DNA from: Xylaria sp. FL1777
Taxonomy: Eukaryota; Ascomycota; Sordariomycetes; Xylariales; Xylariaceae
Reading direction: 5' to 3'
DNA length: 33,631 nucleotides
NCBI GenBank assembly: GCA_022578965.1
Contig: MU400837.1
Location: 1-33,631 of the forward strand
In this document: piece after piece, positions 10,096 to 22,040 of the stretch
Position numbering within the stretch: position 1 is the first letter of the stretch
Layout of the letters: every line of letters starts with the position of its first letter
Position numbers and translations under genes: made by a program
The notes under the pieces: generated by a model
What the model was told of the DNA's origin: nothing
The model's input: only the letters and a program-made list of their open reading frames with translations
The model's database searches: none

Positions 10096-10100
10096 ATTAA
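10096..10100. repeat. Right target-site duplication of element 1 (ATTAA)
   Basis: An exact copy of 2352-2356, immediately after the TTACA end of the 3' LTR. Together the pair shows a single insertion with no later rearrangement of the ends. Confidence 0.85.
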
Positions 10101-11982
10101 TACGTTTTTATATTTAAAGTAAATTATATTTTAAGCTAAATATTATTATAACAAAATCTATTATAATATATTTAATCTTTTGTTATTTAATTATTAAACT
10201 ATATTTTTTATTATATAAACTTAGCTATAAATTATTTATTATTACTATTTTTAAAGTTTTTATTATTTTTAAGCTATTATATTTAGTGTTACACTTTATT
10301 TTTTAATAAGCTACAATATTTAAAGCTTTAAAAACTTTTTATAATTTAATAGTATTGCAGTATAAAATGCTACTAAAATATATTTTATAATAACCTTTTT
10401 ACAACTTTTTTAATTTTTAGCATTATATAAACCTTTTTTTTGTATAACATACGTTAAATAGTTTTTTTTTTCTTAAGTTATAATTATTTTTACTGTTTAT
10501 TTACGTTTAGTTAAATTACTTTACTTTAATATTTAAAGCACTAAACAAAAATTATATTGCGTTAATATTACTTTTTAATTATTATAATATTATGTTTTAA
10601 TTAAACAGTTAAATTTCTTTTGTTTATATTAGTTTTAAGTTAATTATTTATTGTACGTTAAATAACTAAAGCTTACTAAAGGCGTTAAAACTTAAGTACT
10701 AATAGCTGCTTGCTAATTGTTTAGCTAGTAATTTATTTGCTTTTAAGCTTGTTTTACTTAAAGCTTAACATGCTTAACTTTTAAAGCTAATTTTTTTTGT
10801 AAAGTTATAAATTTATTTTGTTAACTTTTTTTATTTATATTGTTTTATTAACTAAAGGCTATTTACTTTAAAGACTTATTGCAGTTATAAATATAATTTA
10901 GCTTAAAAATTATTTTTTTTTATAGATTTTTAAAAAATATTAAAAACATACTAGATTTAATAAAAGTATTAAGCTTTTTTAGCTATAAAACCTTAGCTTT
11001 AAACAAACTAATTTTAAGGTAATAAACTATTAAAAAAAAAAAAGAACTTTGCTTAAAGCTTTTATTATTGTTTTTATGTTTAGTTGCGTTGCTACATAAA
11101 ACTTAAATTTAAGCGCTAAAATATTAACTAGCTTTTTTTTTGTTATATAAAGCAATAAATGCTTACTTTAAAATAAAACTTTTTTATAGCTTAAAATTAG
11201 CTAACTTATATTTAATTACTATTTATATAAAACTTTTTTTTACTTTAGTTTTTTAAGTTTTTATTAAAATATTTATTACTACTTATAAAAAAAAAAAAAT
11301 TAATATATTATTTTTTAAAAATTTAAAATGTTTATGCTAAAAAAGTAAAACTTATTACTAAAATTTGTACTAAAGGCTATTTAACTTAAGCTTATGCTTT
11401 AAGCTTTATTATTAAACCTTTATAGCTGCTTATTTTTTAAAGCTTTTTTTTTACTTTAAAAGCAAAATATAAATAAAACACTTAAGCGCTATTTATTTTT
11501 AAAGCTAATATATTTAATAAGTAAATTATTATATAGTTTTTAGCAAATTTTAACTTTTATAACTATTGTTTTATTATTTAAATATACTAATACTTTTTGT
11601 AATATTTAATAAGCATTTATTTTAGCACTTTAACTTTACGTTTAGTTTATTTTGTATTACTAGTTTTATTTACTAAAAATAGCTTACTAGTATTAATACA
11701 TTTAAATGCTTACGTTTAATTAAGCAATAAAAGCTTTTTATATATTTAAAGTTTAAAAATAAATAAAGGCTAAAAAGCGCTTTTATATTTTTAATTATTT
11801 GTTTTATTTTATAAAACTAAATATTTAATACTATTATTTTAAAAGAAATTTTAGTAATAATTAGCTATTAAATAGTTTAATAAGTTTTTTGCTTTTATAT
11901 GCAAATTTAATAATCAATTTATATGTTAAAACTACTATAAGCTTTTATTAAAGTTTTTTTTAGCTTTACTTTATTTATATAT
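10101..11982. other. Spacer between the two retrotransposons, no gene seen
   Basis: This is 1.9 kb of A/T-rich sequence with the same residual-base pattern (AGCT, GCT, ACT) as the elements. I found no long open frame, no LTR-like ends and no recognisable protein motif on either strand. It may be older, fully mutated repeat DNA. Confidence 0.5.
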
Positions 11983-12286
11983 TGAAATGGAGCAGTGCAA
12001 TCGCGCAAGATTTACTATATCACTCCAATTGCAAGGAAATAAGTCATAACTTACGCATTTAAGCAATTAAGCCATATATAAATTAAAAAATAAAACAATT
12101 AATTAAAGGGCTATCTAACAATATAAATAAAGCAACCATAGTTAATTTCTATTATGTTGTGCGTAATAATCAAATTTATACTTCAAAATTTAGCGCAATA
12201 CTTATACTTTTATTTTTATTATATAACTTAGCCCAGACTTACTTTAACTAGCTAGTTAGCTTATTTAGCTGCTTTACTTTACTTTA
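11983..12286 (-). repeat. 3' LTR of element 2 (304 bp)
   Basis: It aligns without gaps to 26634-26937, with about 40 differences, all transitions. On the + strand it starts TGAAATGG and ends ACTTTA, where the partner has ACTTCA. In its first 100 bases it keeps about 14 G or C bases lost from the other copy, against one or two the other way, so the outer edge is less mutated. It contains the well-preserved GCAATCGCGCAA block, which is identical in both copies. Confidence 0.92.
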
Positions 12287-12287
12287 A

Positions 12288-12296
12288 TTTTTTTTT
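12288..12296 (-). other. Polypurine tract of element 2
   Basis: Nine T on the + strand, read as nine A on the element strand, lie one base from the 3' LTR. This is the expected place for the second-strand primer and supports the minus orientation. It is short and A/T runs are common, so it is only supportive. Confidence 0.45.
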
Positions 12297-12760
12297 ATTA
12301 AAATATAGCTGCTTTTAGTTTATTTTAATACTTATAATTATAAAGTTTTCTATTTTTATTAGCGTTTTTTAAACGAAGTTAATATTATTTTCCTTTGCTT
12401 ATTTAGTTCTATAAGTTCTTTTTTATTCCTTTTGCTACGTTTAAAAGTAACTTAAGCTTTAGCGCTTATAAAAGCATTATAGCTTCGTTAAAACTAGTTT
12501 TAGCCTTTTTATATATTTAAATATATAAGCAAAAGCTTTTAAAAGTGCTTAGCATTTTTTTTGTAAAAGTGCTTATAAAAAATTTATACTTTTTGTTTTT
12601 TAAACTATTAAGCTTAGCTAAATTTTATATTTAGCTTATTATACTTAAAAAAAAAAATATTTGCAAGAGTATTTATAGCAAAATAACTTTGTACTATTAA
12701 AATGTTTTTATATTGCTTGTAATAAGATTTTTTTAGTATAACTGTTAGTTTTTTTTGCTA

Positions 12761-13015
12761 GAAACCTTTTTTGCGCTTTAGAATAAAAAGCACTAAAAAA
12801 ACAAAACAATTAACTTTTAGTTTTCTTTTTAGCGTCTTTTTTTTACTCTGTATATTTTTAGCGCTTAATAATAAAAAAGCTAACTTATTAAATCTAAAAA
12901 AAGTTGCCTTTAGTTCTTTTAAGAAATAATAAAGCTTAGCGCTTATTAAAAGCAATAAATGTAGATCTTTTTGCAACTTAAAGCTAAAATACCCTTTAAA
13001 GTTTGCTTTTAAAAA
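12761..13015 (-). pseudogene. Stop-free stretch in the post-pol region, unknown
   Basis: An 85-codon minus-strand stretch without a stop, bounded by TAA upstream and TAG at 12758-12760. It has a hydrophobic and basic composition: a Leu/Ile-rich start (DLHLLLLISAK) and a basic middle (KKKTLKRKLKV). The only methionine-type start inside is a TTG at 12974-12976. In a mutated frame a start codon is not required, so I read it as part of a longer dead frame. It is the longest stop-free stretch I noticed in the post-pol part of element 2. Function is unknown. Confidence 0.3.
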
Positions 13016-14459
13016 TTAAATAAGCTATTTATAACTTTTTTAATTATTAATACTTCTTTTTAAATATTAGCTTATTAAGTTATAAAATACGTAATATAAA
13101 TATAAGGCTTTAATAAACTTGCATATATAATTATTGCACTAGCAAAAGCAAAAAAATATAAAATAGCTTAATATAACCTTTATATTAAAATGCTTTATTA
13201 TTTAATACTTTTATAATCTTTAAAAAATTTGTTTGTTATTTTTATTAGTAGCATGTTTAAAGTTTAAAATATATGCTACTTTTAAAACAATATTAATAAA
13301 AATAGTAATTTAATAATTATTTAAGCAATATTTCATTATAAAATATTTTATCTAAAAAGTTATAGCAATTATTGCAGCTTATTTTATGTTTTGCTAATTT
13401 ATAAAAAGATCTTTTATAAACTAGTTATACTTAAGTTTAATACTTATTTTTAAAACTTTAGCTCTTTTATTTATATATAATTAAAGCAATATATTTAGTA
13501 AAGCTTTTATTTTGCGCTTATTTAGCTATTTTTTAGCGTTTAGCTTTATAAAAATATTCGTAATATAAACAGCCTTAATTTTTCATTTTATAGTGTTTAC
13601 TTTATAAAAGTCTTTATAGCAGCTATAAATAGCAAGCTTTCTTTAGTAATTTAAATACTTTTGTTTATACTAGTAAGTTTTTTTAGCAGCTATTTGTTGT
13701 TTTAAAAAAAAAGTTTTTAGCTACTGCTTTTTATTATTTCTATATATTATTTTTAAAACTTTACTTAATAAAAAACAATAAGCTAGCTTTTGTTTATTAT
13801 AAAGCTTTAGTTCATTAAAATGTTTTATGTTATTATTTTTCTAATAATTGTTTAAAGCTTTTTTTAATAATAGTTTTTTTAGGAATTTTATAAATAATAA
13901 TTGCTAAATATTTAGTTTTTATACTACAGGTTTTTATTTTTTATGTAGTTTTAGCTTTATTGCTAAAACTATTAGATTTTTTATAAACGTAACGTTAAAC
14001 TTATTAAAGCAAAAATCGTTATTTTTGCAGTGTTCTTTAATTTTAAATAAGTATTATATTAATATTATAAAACTTTTTATAGCTATAAATTCTAATATTT
14101 AGTTTATAGCTTATAAAAATGCTTTTAAATATTTAGTTTTTAGTTTAAGCATATAAAGTAGCGTTTTATTTACGTTTATTAAGCAGTTCTATATAGCAAA
14201 GTATGCTATAAAAGCCCTTTTTTAAAAATTAAGCGCCTTTTTATTAAGTAACAAGTTAAAAGTATAAAAAACTCTTATTAAAATTACATATAATATAAAC
14301 TACTAATATTTTAATGCTTTTTTATTGCAATACTTTTTATGTATTAAATATATTGCTTTTTTTTATATTTGTTAAACTAAGTTTAAAAATAAGTTTTAGC
14401 AAGTTTTGCTATTTTTAAAAAACGTATAGCTAAAGTGCTTTTTTAGTACTACTTTTTTT

Positions 14460-14950
14460 TTTTTTTTTAGGTTTTTAAAAAATAAACTTTTTATAAAGGT
14501 TACCTTTTTTTATATAAAATAAAATTTTAAAACAAACTTTAAAAAAACATTAACTAAAAAAAGTAGTATATTTTTTAGCTAAACATTTTTTATATTTAGT
14601 TCTTTAATCTATAAAAAAAGCTAATAAGCTAAATATTTTTTGTATTTTAAACTTTTAATAATTATTAGCTTTTTTTTAAAGCTGTTTTTAAAAAGCTTTT
14701 AGTTTTTAAAGAAAAGCTCTTTATAATTAGCAGTTAGGTTTATATATACATGCTTATTTTTTTTTTTCTTTGTTTTTTTTCTAAAGTTTGCTATTTTTTA
14801 TGCTAGTTGCTTATATGCTTTAGTATTAAATGTTAATTTTTTAGAACTTTTAAAAAAAAATGCCTTTATTTTTAACTAATTTGCAGTACTAATAACTTCT
14901 TTAAAAATAAGAAATATAATAATTAAAAGCGTATATATATAATAAAAGCA
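14460..14950 (-). pseudogene. Coding-like stretch in the post-pol region, unknown
   Basis: About 160 minus-strand codons with about seven stops, roughly half of what this composition would give by chance. The inferred peptide is hydrophilic and rich in Lys, Asn and Phe, with helical-looking segments (AYKQLA; KKTKKKNKHVYINLTANY) and a more hydrophobic end (NILLFLVNVF). No family is recognised. A Gag-like or accessory protein of element 2, or a captured fragment, are all possible. Lys-rich content may be inflated by Glu-to-Lys transitions. Confidence 0.33.
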
Positions 14951-17814
14951 ATTCTTAATAATATTTAAGCATATATATGCTTTTACTATGTTTTATAATT
15001 AAGTAAAAAATGCAAGCAAATTAAAAATTCTAATATAAATTAAAAATATAAAAGCAAATAGTATAAAAAGTATAAAGTGTAAATATTAATATTAGTATTA
15101 TTTATTATATGTAGTTTAATATTTTTAATTGCTAATTTAAGTTATTACTTTTTAGTAATTATAAGATTTTTTAAATATAAATACTAAAAGTATTTATGCT
15201 AAATGTAAAAAGTTAAAACTTATTAAATAAATAAAATAGCAAAATTAAGTATAAATAAAAAGTTTAATAAAGCAAATATAATAAAAAAAAAGCTAGGTTA
15301 TATATTTTTAAATTAGTATACTTTTTTTTTATAAATTTATTATACTATTTTTAATTTATCGATTAATTATTTTATTGCTAAAATAAATTATTAATTGCTA
15401 AATGCTTTTATAATAATTATTTTTTATATATTTATGCTAGTATTAGTTAAAAAATAAGCAAGTAAAGTAGTTTTAGTTAGTTAAGTAATTATTTTTTAGC
15501 TTTTTTTTAATATATTTATAACTTATTTTTTTTAAACATTTATTGCTACTAATAATAAAGTAAGTGATTTAAGCTTTAGTAAGTATAAAAAAAAGGCTTG
15601 TTTTTTTTTTTAATTTGTTTTTTCTTGAGTAGTTCTAAAGCTTAAATCTTTTTTACAATTTTTTTTCTTAGTGCTTAAGTTTTTAAACCACTTAGTTTAC
15701 GCTTTTATTATAAAGTTTTTGTTTTTAAGTAGCATAATTAATGCTTGTTTAATTAAGCACTTAAAAAATAATTCTTTTGTTATTAATAAAATTTCTAACG
15801 ATTAAAAAGCATTATAGCAGTTAATTAATATTTAGGAAATTAATACTGCTTAGCTAATAAATAGTTGCACTTATAATATTTAAAAAGTTAAATTTACTAA
15901 TAAATAGCAAAATATATATGCTTTTTTTTTTTTTAAATCTTGTTTTTTTTATTTAGTTAACTTTTTTTGTTTTATATAACTAAGCACTAAGCTATTTATA
16001 GATTAAAATTCTTAGTAGTAATACTAGCAGCAAATATGTTTAATAAAAAGTTAGTTATAATTTTTTTTATATATATTATGCGAATTAACATATTTAAGTT
16101 AGCTTTAGCTAAATAAAAAAGCAAAAGCATTTAAAATCTTGCTTATTATATATAAAAGCAACTAAAAGCAATCTTTAAAGCAAATATATATATTGGATTT
16201 TTTATAACTTCTGCTAATTTATAGCTATGTTTATATAGCTGTTTAAAATATAAAATGCTATACTTTATAAATATTATAAATAGTTATTAATAATAGCTAA
16301 AAGCAAAAAGTATATAAAGCTTTATTTTTTTTTTTTTTGCTGCACTATTTTAAAATAAAGATTTAGTACGTATACTAATTATATATTTATTATTTAGTTA
16401 TAAAACTATTTATTTTATAAGTTTAAAGGCAATATAACTAAATATTTTAAAGCTAATATAGTAATTATAGCAGTTAAAAAAGATTTTATGCTTAAAAACT
16501 CTAAAAAACAAATAGTTTTAATTAAAAATACCTTTGTTTGCTTAACTAAAAAAAGAACTAAATTAAAACGCAAGTTAAAGCGTTTTTTTTAAGCTAATTT
16601 TATTGCTTAGCTTATTAAAAGTAATGTTAATAAGCAATAATTTAGTATTGCTTAAAAAATTAGTATAACGCTTAAGTATTCAAAAAAATAGCCAAAAAAA
16701 TAAATTAAATAAGTTATATAAAGTAAAATAAAATAAAAAAATTAAATAATCTGCTTATATAGCAATATTTTTTTTAATATAATTTACAATTATCTTTTTT
16801 TATTGTATAGCTTATAAATTCTTTTTTAAGTATAATAAATAAAAAAAAAATAGTTATTATATAAAAAGTTAAATTGTAACATTTATAAAAGCGAATATAT
16901 AAAACTTCTATAACGAAAAAATTAAAAATATACAAAATAAAAATCATTATTACTAGATTATTAAATCTTTTTTCGTTTTTTTTTTAGTTTTTATCTTTTT
17001 AGCCCTATGTAATTAAATAATTCTGCTTAATTTTTTGTAGCAAAGTTTTATTTTTGCTAAGCTTGCCTTAAACTTTGCTTAAACGTTTGTTGTTTTATTA
17101 AACGCTTATTATTGCTTAATAGTAGCTTTAAATTATTACTAGTAGTTTAAGCATATAAAATATAAACTAGTAACTTTTTAAAGCTTAGTAATAGTGTTTT
17201 TTGCTTTTTAGTAGTTTTGAAGTTTTTATTAGGTATTAAATAGTTTAAACTAAAAATAAAAAAAGCTATTTAGTTTTAAATAAAAATAATAAAGCAATCA
17301 AAAGTAAAAAAACTTATGTGTAAGCGTTAATATAGTAAAATAAACTTAAGTAGTTAAAACTAATAAGCAGTTTTTATTTTTGTTTCTTTTGTTTTTATAC
17401 ATTTTTAAAAAAAAGCAATAATAATTTATATTAAAACTAAGCTGCTTAGCTATCTAAAAAACGTTAAAATAAAATAAAAACTTATATCTTTAGCGTAATA
17501 GTAAAAAAAGTGCTAATAAACTAGCTACTATAAAATTAATAAGTATAAAACTAATAAAAAAAAAGTTATAGGAAATATGCTTAGTTTTAAGCAAAAAAAA
17601 ATAGTTTTATGTATTATAACTTAATTATATAAACTTGTATAATTAGTAAAAATAAAAAACAAAACAATTAGTAAAAAAACAAAAAGTAAAAAAAGAAAAA
17701 TTTATTGTTTTAGCTTTCGTTAATTATTACTTTTAAAGCGCTTTATAGTATAGTAGCTAAAAAAATAAAGTAAGCTATTATATTTTTTAGTACTTAAAAT
17801 GTTTAAAGCACTAA

Positions 17815-19330
17815 AAGTTGTGCTGCAGCTTTTATAAATTTAAAAAGCCTTTATAACTTGTTATATTTTTTTTATTTTTTGCAGCTTAACTGCTATAGCT
17901 TTAATTATTAAAAGCTTTATTGTTTTAGTTTAATTTTTAGTAAATAGCTGTAGCACTAGTAGTTTATATATTAAAGTTAAAATTCTTTAGTTTTTAGTAC
18001 TTTTAGTTATTTTGTATAAATTGCTTTAATTTTTTAGAAAAAAATAACTTTTTTAATTTTTTGCTAGTTAGTTTTGCTAATTAGTATTACTTATAATTAA
18101 CATTTTCTTTAATTTTATAAAAGCTAATTTATTTGTATAGTAGCTTTTTGTTGTTAAACTTATTTATTAAAAGCATAATATTATAAAAAAGAACAAAAAA
18201 GCCTTTTTTAAATAGTTGCTTAATTTTATAAGCGTTTTTTTAAAATTTAGCTTTTATAGTTAATTTTCTTTTTTTAGTTATAATTGCTTTAACCTTTATA
18301 ATATTTTAGTTATAGCGTTTTAGCTGCTTAACTTTAGCTTTAATAAAATTTTTGTAAAAAGCAATATTTTGCTATTTAATTACTTTTTATATTAGTATTA
18401 CATTTTTTATTAGTAGAATTAGCATTTTTTTATATATTAGCTTATATAAGCTATAGCTATAGTAGCGCATAAAAGTGCAATTTGCTTATATTATTAAGTT
18501 TAAATATTTTGGCTAATTTTTTTTAGTTTTATTTGTTATTTGTATAAAGCTTTTTTTTATTAGCTTATAACCTTTTTTAATAAGGCTTTACGTTTAAAAA
18601 TAATAAGTTAAACTATAGTTTATTTTATAGCTTAAAATATTTATTATGTTTTTTATTTCTTTTTTAAATTTAGAGCTATTATTACATTTAATTTTAATGA
18701 GAACTTTGTGCTAAAACATGATTTTTTTTTTAATAAATTTAAGTATTTTTAGAAAGTTTATATGTTTTAAAAGTTTAGCTTTTAAGTAAGTTATTATTTT
18801 GCATTTTGCTTTTATAATAGCTTTAAATTTATTGCTTAATAGTATAGTTTATATATTTATAACCTAAAAAACTAAAAAATTTAAAAAGTAATTAAAACAG
18901 TATTCTTTAGTTCTTTTGTTATTAGCAGATTTTTAGCAATTAAAGCAATTAGTAATTATAGTATAAACGTTTTAATAAAAGCTTTTTTAGTAGTATTTTT
19001 AAGTTATTTGTTAAGTTGTAAATATTTAGCCTTTATGTATTATTTTTTTATAGTTTTTTTTAATAAAAGCTTTTTAGGTTTTTTTGTTATTAATAATCTT
19101 TTTTAGCATTTTTTTAAACTTTATTTTTTTTTAAAAAGTAAACTTGTTAATAAAAAATTTAAAAGCTTTTTTTTTAAAGTATTTTTGCCTTTTTTCTGTT
19201 ATAAGTTCTTTTAAAACTTGCTTAAAAACAAGATATTTAGCAATTTGCTTGCTTTTTTTGCTTTAATTTTTTTCTAAGTATAGCAAAAGTTCTGTTCTTT
19301 AATATATTAAGCTTTTAACTAGTTAATTGC
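17815..19330 (-). pseudogene. Integrase relic of element 2
   Basis: The minus strand, codon tops at 3n+2, shows the whole integrase. A KQIAKYL block lies near 19225-19245 and KYFKKKAFKFF near 19145-19180. The zinc-binding domain ends in NCFNC at 18936-18950, preceded by IHKG and ITxKYY (family HDExGHxG and TxxxxxxRYWW). The catalytic core keeps KCNNSSKF, with Asn for the second catalytic Asp, and YKINYSLTYY. The C-terminal GPY/F-like module begins KKGFFVLFY with its Gly codon at 18201-18203 (family GDLVLLYD) and reaches KKLKQFIQNN near 18010-18030. A Ser/Thr/Lys-rich tail runs to about 17815. Confidence 0.85.
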
Positions 19331-19439
19331 TTAATTTTTTATATGCAATAATAATAACTATTATATATAGTTAAAAATTAATAAAATTTTTTATATTTTT
19401 TTTTAATAATTATTTAATTTATTTAATAGCTTAAAAGGT

Positions 19440-19850
19440 TTTTTAGAAAGCTTATTAGCAGCTATATGTTTTTTTTTTAGCATATAATAAAGTATAAAAT
19501 TAAAAGTCTTTATATATGCTATTTATTTTGTTAATTAAGCATTTAGCAATGCTAAAAATCTATTATTTAGCTAAGCTATAAAAACTTTTATATTAGTTTT
19601 TAAATAAAACGTAATTTTATAGAAATAGTTATATAACTTTTAAAAAGTTTTAATAATAATAAGTCTTTTTAGCTTTGTAGCATTATATTTTTTTTAGGGC
19701 CTTTTTATGTTCTAAATTTATATTTTGCTAGCTTAATAGCTTTATTAATTTTTTGGCATAAAATAGCGCTTTAGCTAGTTCTAAAAGCATTTATTTTTAG
19801 CTAAATAAGTTCTTTTATGTAATTAAAAGTAATAAAAATAAAAGCTATTA
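19440..19850 (-). pseudogene. RNase H relic of element 2
   Basis: It begins with INAFRTS-stop-SAILCQ, whose Asn codon is at 19789-19791, where the family has VDAS..GWGAxLxQ. The first catalytic Asp is thus Asn and the Trp is a stop. It continues KYKFRT-stop-KGP, then changes frame at a run of eight A (19688-19695), and resumes with KKYNATKLKRL (family NYDATKREC). It ends FYLKTNIKVFIA-stop-LNN and HIAANKLSKKP at about 19440-19480, matching the family's LETDAxxLVAQLN and HTAADGLSRRP. This pattern is typical of one fungal Ty3/gypsy lineage. Confidence 0.88.
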
Positions 19851-20643
19851 TAATAGCTTTTTAAAGCTTTTTTATAGCTTTTTTTTGCGGTTTTTTAAAG
19901 CAAAACAACTTATTTTTTTGTAATAAAACTATTAATAGTTTTGCAATTATAGCATACTTTTATATTTATATTTAGTAGTATACTGTTATTTTTAAGAAAA
20001 ACTATACTTCTGTAATGTTTTTATAAGTTTTTTACTTAAGAATTTTTATTACTTTTGCTTTTATTAAGCTTTTGCTATTAGTGCTATATATATAGCTAAC
20101 TATTTTAGTTATTTGTTTTGCTTATTTGCTTTTAAGTATGCTAGCTGTAATTTTAACTAGCTTAAAATTAAGCAGTATAGCATTAAAATTTTTAAAATGC
20201 TTTAATATAAACTGCTTAATTTTTAAAGCAACTTTATAATTATTATACTTAGTAGTAAGTCCTTTAATTATTATATTATTAAAAAAAGGTTTGCACTTTA
20301 TTAGTAATATATTATATAAAACCTTTAATAATACTTTTAGGAATTAAACTACTAAATTTGTTGCTTTTTATAAAAAAGTAGTTATTTAAAAAAAGCTTAT
20401 TAATATAAAAAAAGCAGTTATTGCTTAGCTAAAAATAAAAAGTAGTATTTAATTATATTTTAAAAATAAATTAACTATAAAAATTACTTTATATATTGTA
20501 AACTTTTTAGAAAACTTATTATAGCTTTAAGAAAAATTAGCATTACGTATAGTAACTGCGTTTATTTTTATAGCTAAATTAATTAATTAAACTTTTTTAC
20601 TTTTTTTTTATACTAAAAACTAAGCGTTACAATATAAGCTATA
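19851..20643 (-). pseudogene. Reverse transcriptase relic of element 2
   Basis: On the minus strand the frame reads INAVTIRNANFS with its Asn codon at 20560-20562 (family NAVTIRDA), then a NLFLKYN block (family DLFxGYDQ) and TAFFI. The catalytic box is KPFFNNIIIKGL at about 20263-20292, with the two Asn codons at 20275-20280. In this fungal sublineage the box is PF(I/L)DDVxVKGP rather than YLDDILI, so both catalytic Asp are mutated but the lineage is clear. Downstream are IKQFILKHFKN (family GIRRFVWEHxxN), KVIKIL and YAIIAKLL. Upstream, FLV-stop-KKSKK marks the usual KKDGK block. Confidence 0.9.
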
Positions 20644-22040
20644 AGCTTTTTTAAAAACGCTATGCTTAAGTTAAGTTTTTAAAACCTTTATAATAATATT
20701 TTTTAAAAGTTTAAAAATTAAAATGCTATAAATTTGCTATGCTTTATAAAAAACTATTTTAATTTTATAAAAAAAAAAGATTTTATTATATATTTTTCTT
20801 ATTTTAAAAAAGTTTTAAAAAAGTGCTATTTTTTTGCAATACTATATTTTAGTTAGTAATGCTGCTTTTTGCTAAGTAAGGTTAATTATATAAAGCTTTT
20901 TTAAAAAAACAGCTAGTTGTTTAGCAATTAATTAAATGCTTTTAAAAGTAGTACTAAAATATAAATATATGTTTTAATAAATGCTATTTTGTTAAAATAG
21001 TATAAAATCTTCTAAGTAATAGCTTGCTTTTTTTAAAGCTTGCTTTTTTTATTTATAAAATCTAAGTAAAACAATGCTATTAAATAGCATATTATTTTTA
21101 AAATAAATTTTCTTATTTTTTGTTTTATATATTGTATTTAAAATTATTGTTTTATTTTTTATTAATTTATTAGTTTTTAAAGCTTAAAAAGTTAATAATG
21201 CTTAAGTTAAAGTTATAATTAGGTTATACTTGCTTCTTAATTTATATGCAAGATTTTTAGTTTTTGCAATTGTTAATCTTTTAGCGTTTTTTTGCTTTAG
21301 CGCTTTTTTTATTGCAATTAAAAGTATTTTAAATAGTTAATTATCATTAAAAACAGCGCAAACCTTTTTATCGTTTTATATCTTTAGATTTTTAAAAAGT
21401 TCGATATTTTGTATAAAAAAAATTAAAAAAATCGCTAACGTTATATTATTATATAAGTTTTAATTTTTTTAAAAGTTTATACTTGCATATTTTTTTAAAC
21501 TATGTTTTTTTAATTTTTCCTTTGCTTTTTTTTACTAATTGTTAGATTTTTTATTTAAAGTCTAGTATTTTTATGCTTTATATAGCTTATTTGCTAAGTT
21601 GGTAATTTAGCAAATATATATTAGTTTTTTAATTACTAACGTTTTTAAGCTTTTAAACTTAGTTTTTTAATATAGTTTATTATTAGTATAATAATTTAGC
21701 TAGTTTTAAGTATTATACTAGCTATTATATAAAAGCCCTAAAAGTATAAACTTATTTATAACTTTATAATAAAGTTTATTTTTAGCAACAAAAAATAAAT
21801 AGCTTGTTTTTTATTAATTATATATAGCAAAAAAAATAGTAACTTTTTGCTTATTTAAATAATAGTTTTTAAGCATTTTACGCATTTAATAAAATCATTA
21901 GTCTAGTTAAATCTTTTTTAGGTTATATTTATATCCTTAGTAATAAAGCCGTTTTTATTAACAAATAAGTTTACAATAATGCTAAACTACGCTTTAAAGT
22001 TAATAATCCTAGTAATATTCTTTTTTTAGATCTTGTTTTT
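20644..22040 (-). pseudogene. Pol region upstream of RT in element 2, unassigned
   Basis: A minus-strand frame is readable from about 22040, with INFKA-stop-FSIIVNLF and VNKNGFITKDINIT near 21925-21995, then a long Lys/Ile/Leu-rich stretch to about 21360, and then sequence leading into the RT. This frame differs from the RT frame, so at least one indel lies between. A protease should be here in a Ty3 element, but neither the DSG nor the ILG motif could be picked out with confidence. The role is therefore inferred only from position. Confidence 0.4.

Larger units (their letters stand above)
12297..17814 (-). other. Post-integrase region of element 2, unassigned
   Basis: This is 5.5 kb between the integrase end and the 3' LTR, far more than the few hundred bases usual in Ty3 elements. 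Coding-like minus-strand stretches occur at 12761-13015 (85 codons without a stop), 14460-14950 and 16953-17132 (Lys- and Ala-rich, about 60 codons). Between about 13480 and 14400 two frames look equally plausible, so appearance alone cannot decide. No transposase, helicase, envelope or host-gene motif was recognised. It may be an extra open reading frame of the element or a nested, mutated insertion. Confidence 0.45.

Noticed and set aside
13480..14400. Helix-turn-helix or transposase-like protein on the minus strand
   Set aside because: Two overlapping frames look equally protein-like and neither shows catalytic or DNA-binding motifs that can be placed; at this composition that is not evidence.
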